The position numbers and the translations under genes were made by a program. A DNA stretch of 8,310 nucleotides from Aquirhabdus sp. (GTDB lineage: Bacteria; Pseudomonadota; Gammaproteobacteria; Pseudomonadales; Moraxellaceae), in assembly GCA_030152425.1 (NCBI GenBank), contig JASLJP010000215.1:1-8310 (forward strand). Direction: 5' to 3'. Shown here piece by piece: positions 1 to 5,799 of the stretch. The notes under the pieces were generated by a model. The model was not told the origin of the DNA. It worked only from the letters and a program-made list of their open reading frames with translations, and did not search any database. How positions within the stretch are numbered: the stretch's first letter is position 1; the number at the start of each line of letters is the position of its first letter.

Positions 1-371
1 ACAATGGCGAGGATCACCGAGGCCAATACACCGCCGGTAATCCCGGCAAAGGCACGCGCCGCCAGCAGCAACTCATAGCTATCCGCCAGCGCGCACAGCA
101 GATTGGACAGCGCAAAGAGCGCATACGACACCAGCAGCAGACGCCTGCGGTCAAAACGGTCAATATAGGTCGCAGCCAGCAGCCCCGAAATCCCCGAGCA
201 CCACGAATACACCGACACCGCCGTGGCAAACGCCGCCGGCGTGATGGCGAAGGCCTGCATGATCTGCGGCCCCAGCGGCATCATCACCATAAAATCCATG
301 ATGATGGTGAACTGAGTCAGCGCCAAGAGCCAGAGCAAACGCCGCTCCCGACTTGCAGTTAACATATACAT
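1..371 (-). CDS. MFS transporter, N-terminal 123 residues (cut by the window edge)
   Basis: This is the start of a major facilitator superfamily membrane transporter, probably a drug or solute exporter; the rest lies beyond the left edge. The ATG at 371 is preceded by AAGGA with a 9-nt spacer; a second in-frame ATG follows two codons later. Residues 14-34 form the first membrane helix, carrying a DFMVMMPLGP stretch at 26-35. A second helix lies at about 46-68. The loop YIDRFDRRR (69-77) matches the position and basic character of MFS motif A between helices 2 and 3. Helices 3 (78-96) and 4 (about 101-122, starting near R107) follow. It starts 26 bp after the PadR-family gene on the same strand, so the two are probably one operon controlled by that repressor. 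Family assignment is firm; the substrate cannot be told from this fragment. Confidence 0.88.
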   Translation of the reverse strand, partial: MYMLTASRERRLLWLLALTQFTIIMDFMVMMPLGPQIMQAFAITPAAFATAVSVYSWCSGISGLLAATYIDRFDRRRLLLVSYALFALSNLLCALADSYELLLAARAFAGITGGVLASVILAI

Positions 372-397
372 TTCTGATATTCCTTAAATTTTTAGGA

Positions 398-1198
398 CTA
401 TTTGTCCTGAGTATCGGCCTGCCCCGCCATGATCTCCGCCGTCGCACGGGCGATGATCGCGGTGACACGGCGCTGCTCATCGGCAGACATGATGCGATGC
501 AGTGCCGTGCGCAGATCGTGGCGCGCCGCGTGGAACTCGGGCAGCAGCCCGCCCGCATTGGGATCGAGTGGCTCTTCGCCCGCCATGGCACGACGCATCA
601 TCTCCACGCGCTGGGCGATGTGGGTCAGCTTGGCATTCAGATGATCGACGCGCTCGCGGTTCGCCGTCAGGTACTCGCGGCCCGCATCGGCCAGCGTATA
701 GCACTTGCGGTTGGCCTCCAACTGGACGACGGCATAGCCCAACTCCTCCAGATAGGTCAGCGCCGGATAGATCATGCCCGGGCTAGGGCTATAAAACCCG
801 TTAGAGCGCGTCTGCAGCGCCTTGATCAGCTCATAGCCATAGCTCGGCTCGCTGTTGATCAGGTCGAGCAGCAGTAGTTGCAGGTCGTCAGCGCTAAACT
901 TACGGCCACGGGCAAAGCCATCGTCGCCCTCGTCACCGCCGCCAAACCCACCAAAGCTCCCGCCCGGAATGCCTCCCCGACCACGTCCGATTGGCGCACC
1001 GCGACCACCGCGGCCGATGCCATGCCACAGGCTGTCCCATGCCGCATCGCCCTGTGCGCCGTGCGCGTGCGCGCCATGGCCGTGCTGATCTGAATGCGCG
1101 CCATGCTGCGGGTCATGAGGCTGCGCACGCTGGTGGCGTGCATGATGTAGGGCATGGTGAAGCGCATGATGGAATGCGTGACGTTGATGATGAAACAT
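398..1198 (-). CDS. PadR-family transcriptional regulator with His-rich N-terminus (YqjI-like)
   Basis: A 266-residue predicted repressor. Residues 103-180 are a PadR winged-helix domain: DLQLLLLDLI, then PSYGYELIKAL (118-128), SPSPGMIYPALTYLEELG (137-154) and a wing ending in RKCYTLADAG (164-173). Residues 182-255 are helical and fit the PadR dimerisation region. In front is an unusual extension. The first 60 residues contain 18 histidines, including three HHA tetrads at 10-20, followed by a Gly/Arg-rich linker (about 60-100). This architecture resembles E. coli YqjI, a nickel-responsive PadR repressor with a metal-binding N-terminus, although this extension has no cysteines. Metal sensing is therefore inferred from family resemblance. 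The ATG at 1198 is preceded by GAGGG with a 7-nt spacer, which supports translation of the whole His-rich part. Three operator-like palindromes overlap its promoter, suggesting autorepression. An MFS transporter follows 26 bp downstream. Confidence 0.9.
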   Translation of the reverse strand: MFHHQRHAFHHALHHALHHARHQRAQPHDPQHGAHSDQHGHGAHAHGAQGDAAWDSLWHGIGRGGRGAPIGRGRGGIPGGSFGGFGGGDEGDDGFARGRKFSADDLQLLLLDLINSEPSYGYELIKALQTRSNGFYSPSPGMIYPALTYLEELGYAVVQLEANRKCYTLADAGREYLTANRERVDHLNAKLTHIAQRVEMMRRAMAGEEPLDPNAGGLLPEFHAARHDLRTALHRIMSADEQRRVTAIIARATAEIMAGQADTQDK

Positions 1199-1300
1199 GA
1201 TGAAACCCTCGCTGGTGACTTATCAGGGAATGGGCTAATCACAGCATAAAGATGACTAGCCATTACGGGACTGCAACAAAACCGCTCGCCGTCCAAATAT

Positions 1301-1338
1301 TATCTTAAGATATGTTTTAAGATATATATCTTAAGATA
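1301..1338. promoter_or_regulatory. Three tandem operator-like palindromes (TATCT-N2-AGATA)
   Basis: Two perfect 12-bp palindromes TATCTTAAGATA lie at 1301-1312 and 1327-1338. Between them, 1313-1324 (TGTTTTAAGATA) is a copy with two mismatches. Site centres are 12 and 14 bp apart. The junction of the last two sites also forms an 18-bp perfect palindrome at 1317-1334. PadR proteins bind short AT-rich inverted repeats as dimers and often repress their own promoter, so the His-rich PadR protein is the likely ligand. The repeats are seen directly; the binding partner is inferred. Confidence 0.8.
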
Positions 1339-1347
1339 CATTGTCAA
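1319..1347 (-). promoter_or_regulatory. Promoter of the PadR-MFS operon
   Basis: Read on the minus strand, a consensus -35 box TTGACA (1347-1342) is followed by a 17-bp spacer and a -10 candidate TATCTT (1324-1319, 4 of 6 matches). The spacer and -10 lie within the tandem palindromes, so a bound repressor would block RNA polymerase. The implied leader is about 110 nt. The -35 is strong and the exact -10 is less certain; TATATC, two bases closer, is an alternative. Confidence 0.65.
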
Positions 1348-1771
1348 GCCTGCGCCCCATACACTCCGCTGTCGCATCGAGCCGCCCAGCCTACAGCAAA
1401 GCCATTGTTTTTAAATTATTATTGCCGGAAATTCACCACAGCACCCCACTACAGAGAAATATCTTTAGATATATATTTTTTCACCGCAGCCTGCACTCGA
1501 TGCACGATCCTGCTCCCCGCTGGCCATGACCGGCTGCCTGACCGGCCAAGCTGCCACTGCACACGCCCTGACCTGCTAAAAAATCACCCCCTTGAAAGCA
1601 CCGATTTCGCCCCGCATAACGGTTACGGAATGATACATAGCCGCGCACGCGCCGTTTGATTCGTCACCAATAAAAAGGTACATTGCAACCCTGTTTTAAA
1701 AAATCATTTACGCTGCGTTTTGTGTAGTCCTCAGGTACCGGTTTCACCCCCTAACCCGATCCATACACCGT
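1348..1771. other. Gene-free stretch between the PadR operon and yajC
   Basis: No convincing gene is visible here. Open frames on the plus strand (1341-1529 and 1405-1659) lack a good ribosome site and have no protein character I recognise. The stretch holds the distal operator-like site and must contain the promoter of the yajC-secD-secF operon. Two weak candidates on the plus strand are TTGAAA (1592-1597) with a 17-bp spacer to CATAAC (1615-1620), and TTGATT (1656-1661) with a 17-bp spacer to TACATT (1679-1684). Neither is strong enough to call alone. No tRNA or tgt remnant was recognised. Confidence 0.5.
1459..1472. promoter_or_regulatory. Fourth, distal operator-like site
   Basis: ATATCTTTAGATAT has perfect 6-bp arms around a central TT. 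Its core, TATCTTTAGATA, differs by one base from the two perfect operators near 1301-1338, about 130 bp away. It sits in an AT-rich patch unlike its surroundings. It could be an auxiliary site for DNA looping or belong to another promoter. The similarity is visible; the function is inferred. Confidence 0.5.
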
Positions 1772-1792
1772 AGACAAAAATCTTGTCTTTTT
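1772..1792 (+). promoter_or_regulatory. Small hairpin with T-run in the yajC leader
   Basis: AGACAA (1772-1777) pairs with TTGTCT (1783-1788) around a 5-nt loop and runs directly into TTTTT (1788-1792). This has the form of a weak intrinsic terminator or attenuator immediately ahead of the yajC ribosome site (AGGA, 1793-1796). The stem has only two G-C pairs, so it may be fortuitous. Confidence 0.3.
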
Positions 1793-1805
1793 AGGAATTT
1801 GCATC

Positions 1806-2138
1806 ATGAGTTTGTTTATCTCTACCGCCCACGCTGCCGACGCCGCACCTGCAGGTCAAGGATCACCTTTGGTGAGCCTGATTTTCTTCGCTGGCTTTAT
1901 CGTGATTTTTTACTTCATGATCTGGCGTCCACAAGCCAAACGCACCAAAGAACAACGCGCGCTGATCGACAGCGTCGACGTGGGGAGCGAAGTAGTATTT
2001 GCCGGTGGTCTGCTCGGTCGAATCAAAAAAATCGACGGCGAATTCACCGTGATCACCATCAGCTCCGGTGTAGACCTCAAAGTGCAAAAAGCCTCTGTCG
2101 TCGCCATCCTGCCTGAAGGCACACTGGCCAAACTGTAA
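1806..2138 (+). CDS. yajC: YajC, SecDF-associated subunit of the Sec translocon
   Basis: A 110-residue single-pass inner-membrane protein that joins SecD and SecF in the accessory complex of the SecYEG protein-export channel. A short N-terminal tail ending near residue 20 is followed by one membrane helix (about 21-40, PLVSLIFFAG onwards) and the family hallmark WRPQAKRTKEQ (40-50). The cytoplasmic part has the usual VGSEVVFAGGLLGRI turn (59-73) and ends in a short hydrophobic strand (VVAILPEGTL). Length is typical of the family. The ATG at 1806 has AGGA nine bases upstream; a frame opening at 1799 is a shadow. It leads the yajC-secD-secF operon, but the tgt/queA genes that often precede it are missing. 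Confidence 0.97.
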   Translation: MSLFISTAHAADAAPAGQGSPLVSLIFFAGFIVIFYFMIWRPQAKRTKEQRALIDSVDVGSEVVFAGGLLGRIKKIDGEFTVITISSGVDLKVQKASVVAILPEGTLAKL

Positions 2139-2167
2139 TCGTTTACTCGTTTTACTCTAGAAAAACC

Positions 2168-2205
2168 GTTTTTAACGCGACCGGCGAGATGCCCGCGTTA
2201 AAAAC
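2168..2205. promoter_or_regulatory. Perfect 12-bp inverted repeat between yajC and secD
   Basis: GTTTTTAACGCG (2168-2179) is the exact reverse complement of CGCGTTAAAAAC (2194-2205), with 14 nt between; inside the loop GGC (2183-2185) can pair with GCC (2191-2193). No T-run follows on the plus strand, so it is not a normal terminator for yajC. It would form a stable stem in the mRNA just upstream of the secD ribosome site (GAAGAAGAG, 2214-2222). A role in mRNA processing, stability or subunit ratio is possible but inferred. Confidence 0.6.
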
Positions 2206-2227
2206 TCAACCTTGAAGAAGAGCACAG

Positions 2228-4096
2228 ATGCGTTATCCGGCATGGAAATATGTGGTAATCCTACTGGTTTTGGTCATTAGTACGCTGTACGCCCTACCAA
2301 ACCTCTACCCTGATGAGCCAGCAATCCAAATCACGGGCGCCAAGGCAGGCTCCCAAATCGATGCGACCGTCCTCGCCCAAGCCCAAAGCGCGCTCAAAGC
2401 CGCGGGTGTGGCCTCCCATGGCGACAGCTTTGACGGCAAAACCGCCCTGCTGCGCGTTGGCTCCAGCGATGAACAGCTCAAAGCACAGGACGCCGTGCGT
2501 CGTGCCTTGGGTGACAACTTCGTCGTCGCGCTGAACCTCGCACAAACCACGCCTAAATGGCTGTCCGACATCGGTGGTGCACCGATGAAACTCGGTCTGG
2601 ACTTGCGCGGTGGCGTGCACTTCCTGCTCGAAGTGGACATGTCCAAAGCGATCGAGCAACGTCTGGAAACCGCAGCTACCGACATCCGCCGTGAGCTGCG
2701 CGCTGAAAACCTCAATTTCCGTACCGTCCAGCAAAGCCCTGCCGCGCTGAACGTCGTGTTTGACACCACCGCCGAACGCGATGCCGCAACCCCTGTGCTG
2801 CGCCGCAAATTTCCGGACTTTGCCCTCAAGCAACTGGCCATCGGCGATGGCTATGCCAACGTGCTGACCTACACCGATGCCAAAGTACAAGAGATCAACC
2901 AATACGCCGTCGGTCAGAACTTGACCACTCTGCGTAACCGGATCAACGAACTCGGTGTGGCCGAAGCCCTGGTACAAACCCAAGGCAGCAACCGCATCGT
3001 GGTCGACCTGCCGGGTGTACAAGATACCGCCGAAGCCAAACGTGTCTTGGGTCGTACTGCCAACCTCGAATTCCGCATGGTCGCCGACCAAGCCGGAACC
3101 TATACCGGTGGCCCTGCCCCAGCCAACACCGAGATCTTCCCGTTTGAAAAACTGGACGGCCCACCGATCCTGCTCAAACGTCAACGCATCCTGACCGGTG
3201 AACGCGTACAAAACGCCCAAGCCGGCTTTGACCAAAACAACGCCGCTTCGGTGAACATCACCCTAGACAGCGCTGGCGGCAAGCTGATGAACGACGCCAC
3301 CCGCACTGCGGTGGGCAAGCAAATGGCCGTACTGTTTATTGAAAATAAACAAAAAATCTCCTACACCACCGATCCTGCCACCGGCAAATCGGTCGAAGTG
3401 CGCACCCCGTATACCGAAAAAGTCGTGATCAACCGCGCCACCGTACAGTCGGTGCTGGGGTCACAGTTCCAGATCACCGGTATCGGCAGCCCCCAAGAGT
3501 CCGCCGAGCTGGCCTTGCTGCTGCGCGCCGGTGCACTGGCTGCGCCGATGTACTTCGTCGAAGAACGCACCGTTGGTCCATCACTGGGTCAAGCCAACAT
3601 CGACAAAGGCATCCTCTCCACCCAAGTCGGCTTTGGACTGGTTGCCCTGTTTATGCTGGTGTTCTACCGCCTGTTTGGTCTGATCGCCAACTTTGCGCTG
3701 TTTATGAACTTGGCCTTGATCCTCGCCATCATGTCTGCCATCGGCGCGGCACTGAGCTTGCCGGGGATCGCGGGTATCGTGTTGACCATCGGGATCGCGG
3801 TTGACGCCAACGTCTTGATCTGTGAGCGGATACGCGAGGAGATCCGGCATGGTGCCAAGCCGATTTCGGCGATCGTGCTCGGTTATGACCGTGCGTTTAG
3901 CACCATTATCGACGCCCACGTCACCACTTTGATCGTTGCGTTCATCTTGTTCGCGGTCGGTACCGGCCCGATCAAAGGCTTTGCGGTCACCCTGTCTATC
4001 GGGATTATCTGCTCGCTGTTTACCGCCATCACCGTCACACGCGGTTTGGTTCAGATCGTCTATGGCAATCGCCATGTTGAAAAACTCAGCATCTAA
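2228..4096 (+). CDS. secD: SecD, protein translocase accessory subunit
   Basis: SecD works with SecF and YajC on the periplasmic side of SecYEG, using the proton gradient to pull exported proteins through. The 622-residue protein has a first membrane helix at about 7-26 (after the N-terminal MRYPAWKY). The large periplasmic domain includes the GLDLRGG motif (123-129) and NELGVAE/LPG blocks (240-263). The C-terminal membrane half has five helices from about 464 to 610. Within it, AVDANVLICERIREE (524-538) is the RND-type motif; D526 appears to match the proton-pathway aspartate described in E. coli SecD. Length is close to E. coli SecD (about 615). The start is supported by GAAGAAGAG with a 5-nt spacer. 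secF follows after 11 nt, so coupled translation is likely. The gene is intact. Confidence 0.98.
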   Translation: MRYPAWKYVVILLVLVISTLYALPNLYPDEPAIQITGAKAGSQIDATVLAQAQSALKAAGVASHGDSFDGKTALLRVGSSDEQLKAQDAVRRALGDNFVVALNLAQTTPKWLSDIGGAPMKLGLDLRGGVHFLLEVDMSKAIEQRLETAATDIRRELRAENLNFRTVQQSPAALNVVFDTTAERDAATPVLRRKFPDFALKQLAIGDGYANVLTYTDAKVQEINQYAVGQNLTTLRNRINELGVAEALVQTQGSNRIVVDLPGVQDTAEAKRVLGRTANLEFRMVADQAGTYTGGPAPANTEIFPFEKLDGPPILLKRQRILTGERVQNAQAGFDQNNAASVNITLDSAGGKLMNDATRTAVGKQMAVLFIENKQKISYTTDPATGKSVEVRTPYTEKVVINRATVQSVLGSQFQITGIGSPQESAELALLLRAGALAAPMYFVEERTVGPSLGQANIDKGILSTQVGFGLVALFMLVFYRLFGLIANFALFMNLALILAIMSAIGAALSLPGIAGIVLTIGIAVDANVLICERIREEIRHGAKPISAIVLGYDRAFSTIIDAHVTTLIVAFILFAVGTGPIKGFAVTLSIGIICSLFTAITVTRGLVQIVYGNRHVEKLSI

Positions 4097-4107
4097 AGGA
4101 ACTCATC

Positions 4108-5121
4108 ATGGCTAACAAACCAACCTCAGACGCGCTGAGCACCGAAGTCAACGACAGCAGCCTGCCGCCCTATGTGCATGACGAATACGTCATCCGCTTT
4201 ATGCGCTTCCGCCTGCCGCTGGCGATCTTTTCGATGATCCTCATGCTCGTCGCCGTCGTGTCGATCTGCACCAAAGGCCTAAATCTCGGTCTCGACTTCA
4301 CCGGCGGTATCGCCGCCGAAGTCAACTACAGCCAGCCCGTGCAACAAACCGACGTGCAGCATGCCCTGATGAAAGCAGGCTTCCACGAGCCGGTCGTGCA
4401 GTACTTAGGTACGCAGCGCGACCTGCTGGTGCGGATGTCCGCCCAGTCAAAAACCACCGATGCAGCCGCCTTCATCACCCAAGCCGTACAGCTACCGGGC
4501 AATACCGCAACTGTACAGAAAGTCGATGTGGTCGGCTCACAAGTCGGTAACGACCTGTATGTCCGCTCGCTCGGTGCCATCGGCCTTGCGCTGGCACTGA
4601 TGATGGTCTACGTCGCCGTCCGCTTTCAGTTTAAATTTGCGGTCGGTGCGGTGATTTCCCTGCTGCACGTCACCATCCTCACCATCGGTGTGTTTTCGGT
4701 GTTTGGCTGGCCATTCGACCTGACCGTACTGGCTGCGGTACTGGCACTGATCGGCTATGCGCTCAACGACACCATCGTGGTGTTCGACCGGATTCGCGAG
4801 AACTTCCGCAAGATCCGTGGCGCTGACCCGATCCTCATCACCGACATCTCGCTGACTGAAACCTTCCGCCGTACCATCATGACCGTCGCCACCGTGGTGA
4901 TCGTCGCCGCCTCCATGCTGTTCCTAGGCGGTGATGGCCTGTACTGGTTCTCGGTTGCTTTGATGATCGGTCTGTTCGTCGGCACCTACTCCTCCATCTA
5001 CATCGCCACCTCCTACGCGCTGTTCATGGGTCTGACCCGTCAGGACTTCATCGTTCAGGTCAAACCCGAGTTCGCTGAAGAGTCCGTCGTATTCCACGAC
5101 CCAAAAGCACCGCGTCGCTAA
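4108..5121 (+). CDS. secF: SecF, protein translocase accessory subunit
   Basis: SecF forms the RND-like pair with SecD that assists late steps of Sec export. The 337-residue protein has a hydrophilic N-terminus (1-35), a first membrane helix at about 36-54 and the GLDFTGG signature (61-67). A small periplasmic domain ending in VVGSQVGNDL (141-150) follows, then five more helices to about 308. Motif YALNDTIVVFDRIREN (217-232) and TFRRTIMTVATV (252-263) are the conserved blocks of helices 4 and 5. The ribosome site AAAGGA (4095-4100) overlaps the secD stop codon and lies 7 nt before the ATG, so the two are in one transcript. The C-terminal tail is short and charged. A terminator follows 22 nt after the stop. 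Confidence 0.98.
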   Translation: MANKPTSDALSTEVNDSSLPPYVHDEYVIRFMRFRLPLAIFSMILMLVAVVSICTKGLNLGLDFTGGIAAEVNYSQPVQQTDVQHALMKAGFHEPVVQYLGTQRDLLVRMSAQSKTTDAAAFITQAVQLPGNTATVQKVDVVGSQVGNDLYVRSLGAIGLALALMMVYVAVRFQFKFAVGAVISLLHVTILTIGVFSVFGWPFDLTVLAAVLALIGYALNDTIVVFDRIRENFRKIRGADPILITDISLTETFRRTIMTVATVVIVAASMLFLGGDGLYWFSVALMIGLFVGTYSSIYIATSYALFMGLTRQDFIVQVKPEFAEESVVFHDPKAPRR

Positions 5122-5143
5122 TCAGAGCGCACACGTTAAGAGA

Positions 5144-5168
5144 AGCTCACCAATGGTGGGCTTTTTTT
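5144..5168 (+). terminator. Rho-independent terminator of yajC-secD-secF
   Basis: AGCTCACC (5144-5151) pairs with GGTGGGCT (5155-5162) around a 3-nt loop, with one G-T wobble. Seven T residues (5162-5168) follow. It lies 22 nt after the secF stop codon and closes the operon. Confidence 0.9.
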
Positions 5169-5272
5169 ATGGATTAAATTTGATTGATGATAGCGATGGT
5201 AGGATGGGGATCAGCCCATCACCCTGCACACGACACATCGCTTGTGTTTTTTAGACCAAACAAACCGACCAA

Positions 5273-5287
5273 GGCGGCTTCCCCGCC
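5273..5287 (-). terminator. Possible terminator for the DUF2789 gene
   Basis: GGCGG and CCGCC form a 5-bp, all-GC stem with a 5-nt loop. On the minus strand it is followed by a T-rich but G-interrupted stretch (TTGGTCGGTTTGTTTGG). It lies about 35 nt past the stop codon of the minus-strand gene. The T-tract is poor, so this call is tentative. Confidence 0.3.
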
Positions 5288-5322
5288 CTGTCTTTACATC
5301 ACCACCCGACACACACCAGCAT

Positions 5323-5556
5323 TCAAGAATGCAGCATCATACTCAACTCATCCACCACCTCTGCCCACTCGCTGTCGAGGCGCAGGGACTGACGGATGAA
5401 CTGGCGCTGGCCTTCGGTCCAGAATGGGGCTTCAAACAGCGGCATATTGTCGGCGAGACGGTGGCTCTCGACGAACTCGTCGATGGCGGCTTCCGTGTTG
5501 GGCAGGCCGAGCTGCGCAAACAGGTTATCAAGGTTATACAACGCCATACTTTGCAT
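5323..5556 (-). CDS. DUF2789 family small protein
   Basis: A 77-residue soluble protein that I recognise as a DUF2789 member from its pattern. It has an N-terminal helix LDNLFAQLGLPNTEAAIDEFV (9-29), then MPLFEAPFWTEGQRQFI (38-54) and a final DSEWAEVVDELS helix (61-72). No signal peptide, membrane segment, cysteine or obvious catalytic site is present. The family is small and common in Pseudomonadales and related proteobacteria, with no established function that I know of. The ATG at 5556 has GGGAG 8 nt upstream; a second in-frame ATG three codons in has no better site. It converges with secF and is divergent from htpX. Confidence 0.88.
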   Translation of the reverse strand: MQSMALYNLDNLFAQLGLPNTEAAIDEFVESHRLADNMPLFEAPFWTEGQRQFIRQSLRLDSEWAEVVDELSMMLHS

Positions 5557-5613
5557 GATCGTGTCTCCCTAAACATCTGATAGAAATAGCACCTACACAG
5601 GCTGCTTAAAATC

Positions 5614-5641
5614 ATTGTAGACCTCTGCCCTCTGAGTGCAA
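5614..5641 (-). promoter_or_regulatory. Candidate promoter of the DUF2789 gene
   Basis: On the minus strand, TACAAT (5619-5614, 5 of 6 matches to the -10 consensus) lies 16 bp after TTGCAC (5641-5636, 3 of 6). The position, about 60 nt upstream of the start codon, is sensible, but the -35 is weak. Confidence 0.4.
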
Positions 5642-5669
5642 GTGTCGTACACCGGATGCTGTAGCATTA

Positions 5670-5686
5670 GTTACAGTCTGGTTACA
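5670..5686. promoter_or_regulatory. Tandem TGTAAC repeat upstream of htpX, CpxR-box-like
   Basis: On the minus strand the sequence reads TGTAAC-CAGAC-TGTAAC, a direct repeat with an 11-bp period. The CpxR response-regulator box is GTAAA-N5-GTAAA, and htpX belongs to the Cpx envelope-stress regulon in E. coli. The repeat lies about 37 bp upstream of the htpX -35 box, a usual activator position. The repeat is seen; CpxR binding is a guess, as the period and last base differ from consensus. Confidence 0.4.
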
Positions 5687-5722
5687 ATAAATTCATAATC
5701 TCCACAATTTACGCATCTCTCC

Positions 5723-5750
5723 TTGAAAACGCCAAACCTGTCGCTATTAT
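5723..5750 (+). promoter_or_regulatory. Promoter of htpX
   Basis: TTGAAA (5723-5728) and TATTAT (5745-5750), each 5 of 6 matches to the sigma-70 consensus, are 16 bp apart. They lie about 50 nt before the htpX start codon. The -35 with its preceding C reads CTTGAAA, which is also the heat-shock sigma-32 -35 element. The downstream part, however, lacks the C-rich sigma-32 -10 (CCCCAT). Confidence 0.6.
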
Positions 5751-5799
5751 CTTGATATCGAGTCAATTCTGACCCGAAACTAATTAAGAGGAATTTTCC

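Noticed and set aside
353..877. Open frame of 174 codons on the plus strand across the PadR gene
   Set aside because: Antisense to the PadR coding sequence; rich in Arg, Ile and Gln as expected of a shadow frame, and it crosses the PadR-MFS junction.
859..1296. Minus-strand frame of 145 codons starting just below the operators
   Set aside because: It overlaps the PadR gene in another frame. The PadR frame has a clear domain and its own ribosome site, and this one shows neither.
1517..1560. Short direct repeat TGACCGGC about 12 bp apart and GGCC-containing inverted repeat
   Set aside because: Only 8 bp long in GC-rich DNA with no link to a gene or known signal; easily chance.
1405..1659. Possible small gene of 84 codons in the stretch before yajC
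   Set aside because: No ribosome site, no recognisable protein pattern, and it starts inside an AT-rich regulatory patch.
2294..3235. Long open frame (313 codons) on the minus strand within secD
   Set aside because: It lies fully antisense to an unmistakable secD, has low-complexity content typical of a complementary frame in GC-rich coding DNA, and has no ribosome site or family resemblance.
3581..4075. Minus-strand frame of 164 codons in the 3' part of secD
   Set aside because: Highly charged, Asp/Gln/Arg-rich complement of the membrane-helix codons of secD; a standard artefact.
5203..5220. Hairpin GATGGG-N6-CCCATC after secF
   Set aside because: No T-run follows on either strand and it lies beyond the clear terminator at 5144-5168; probably chance.
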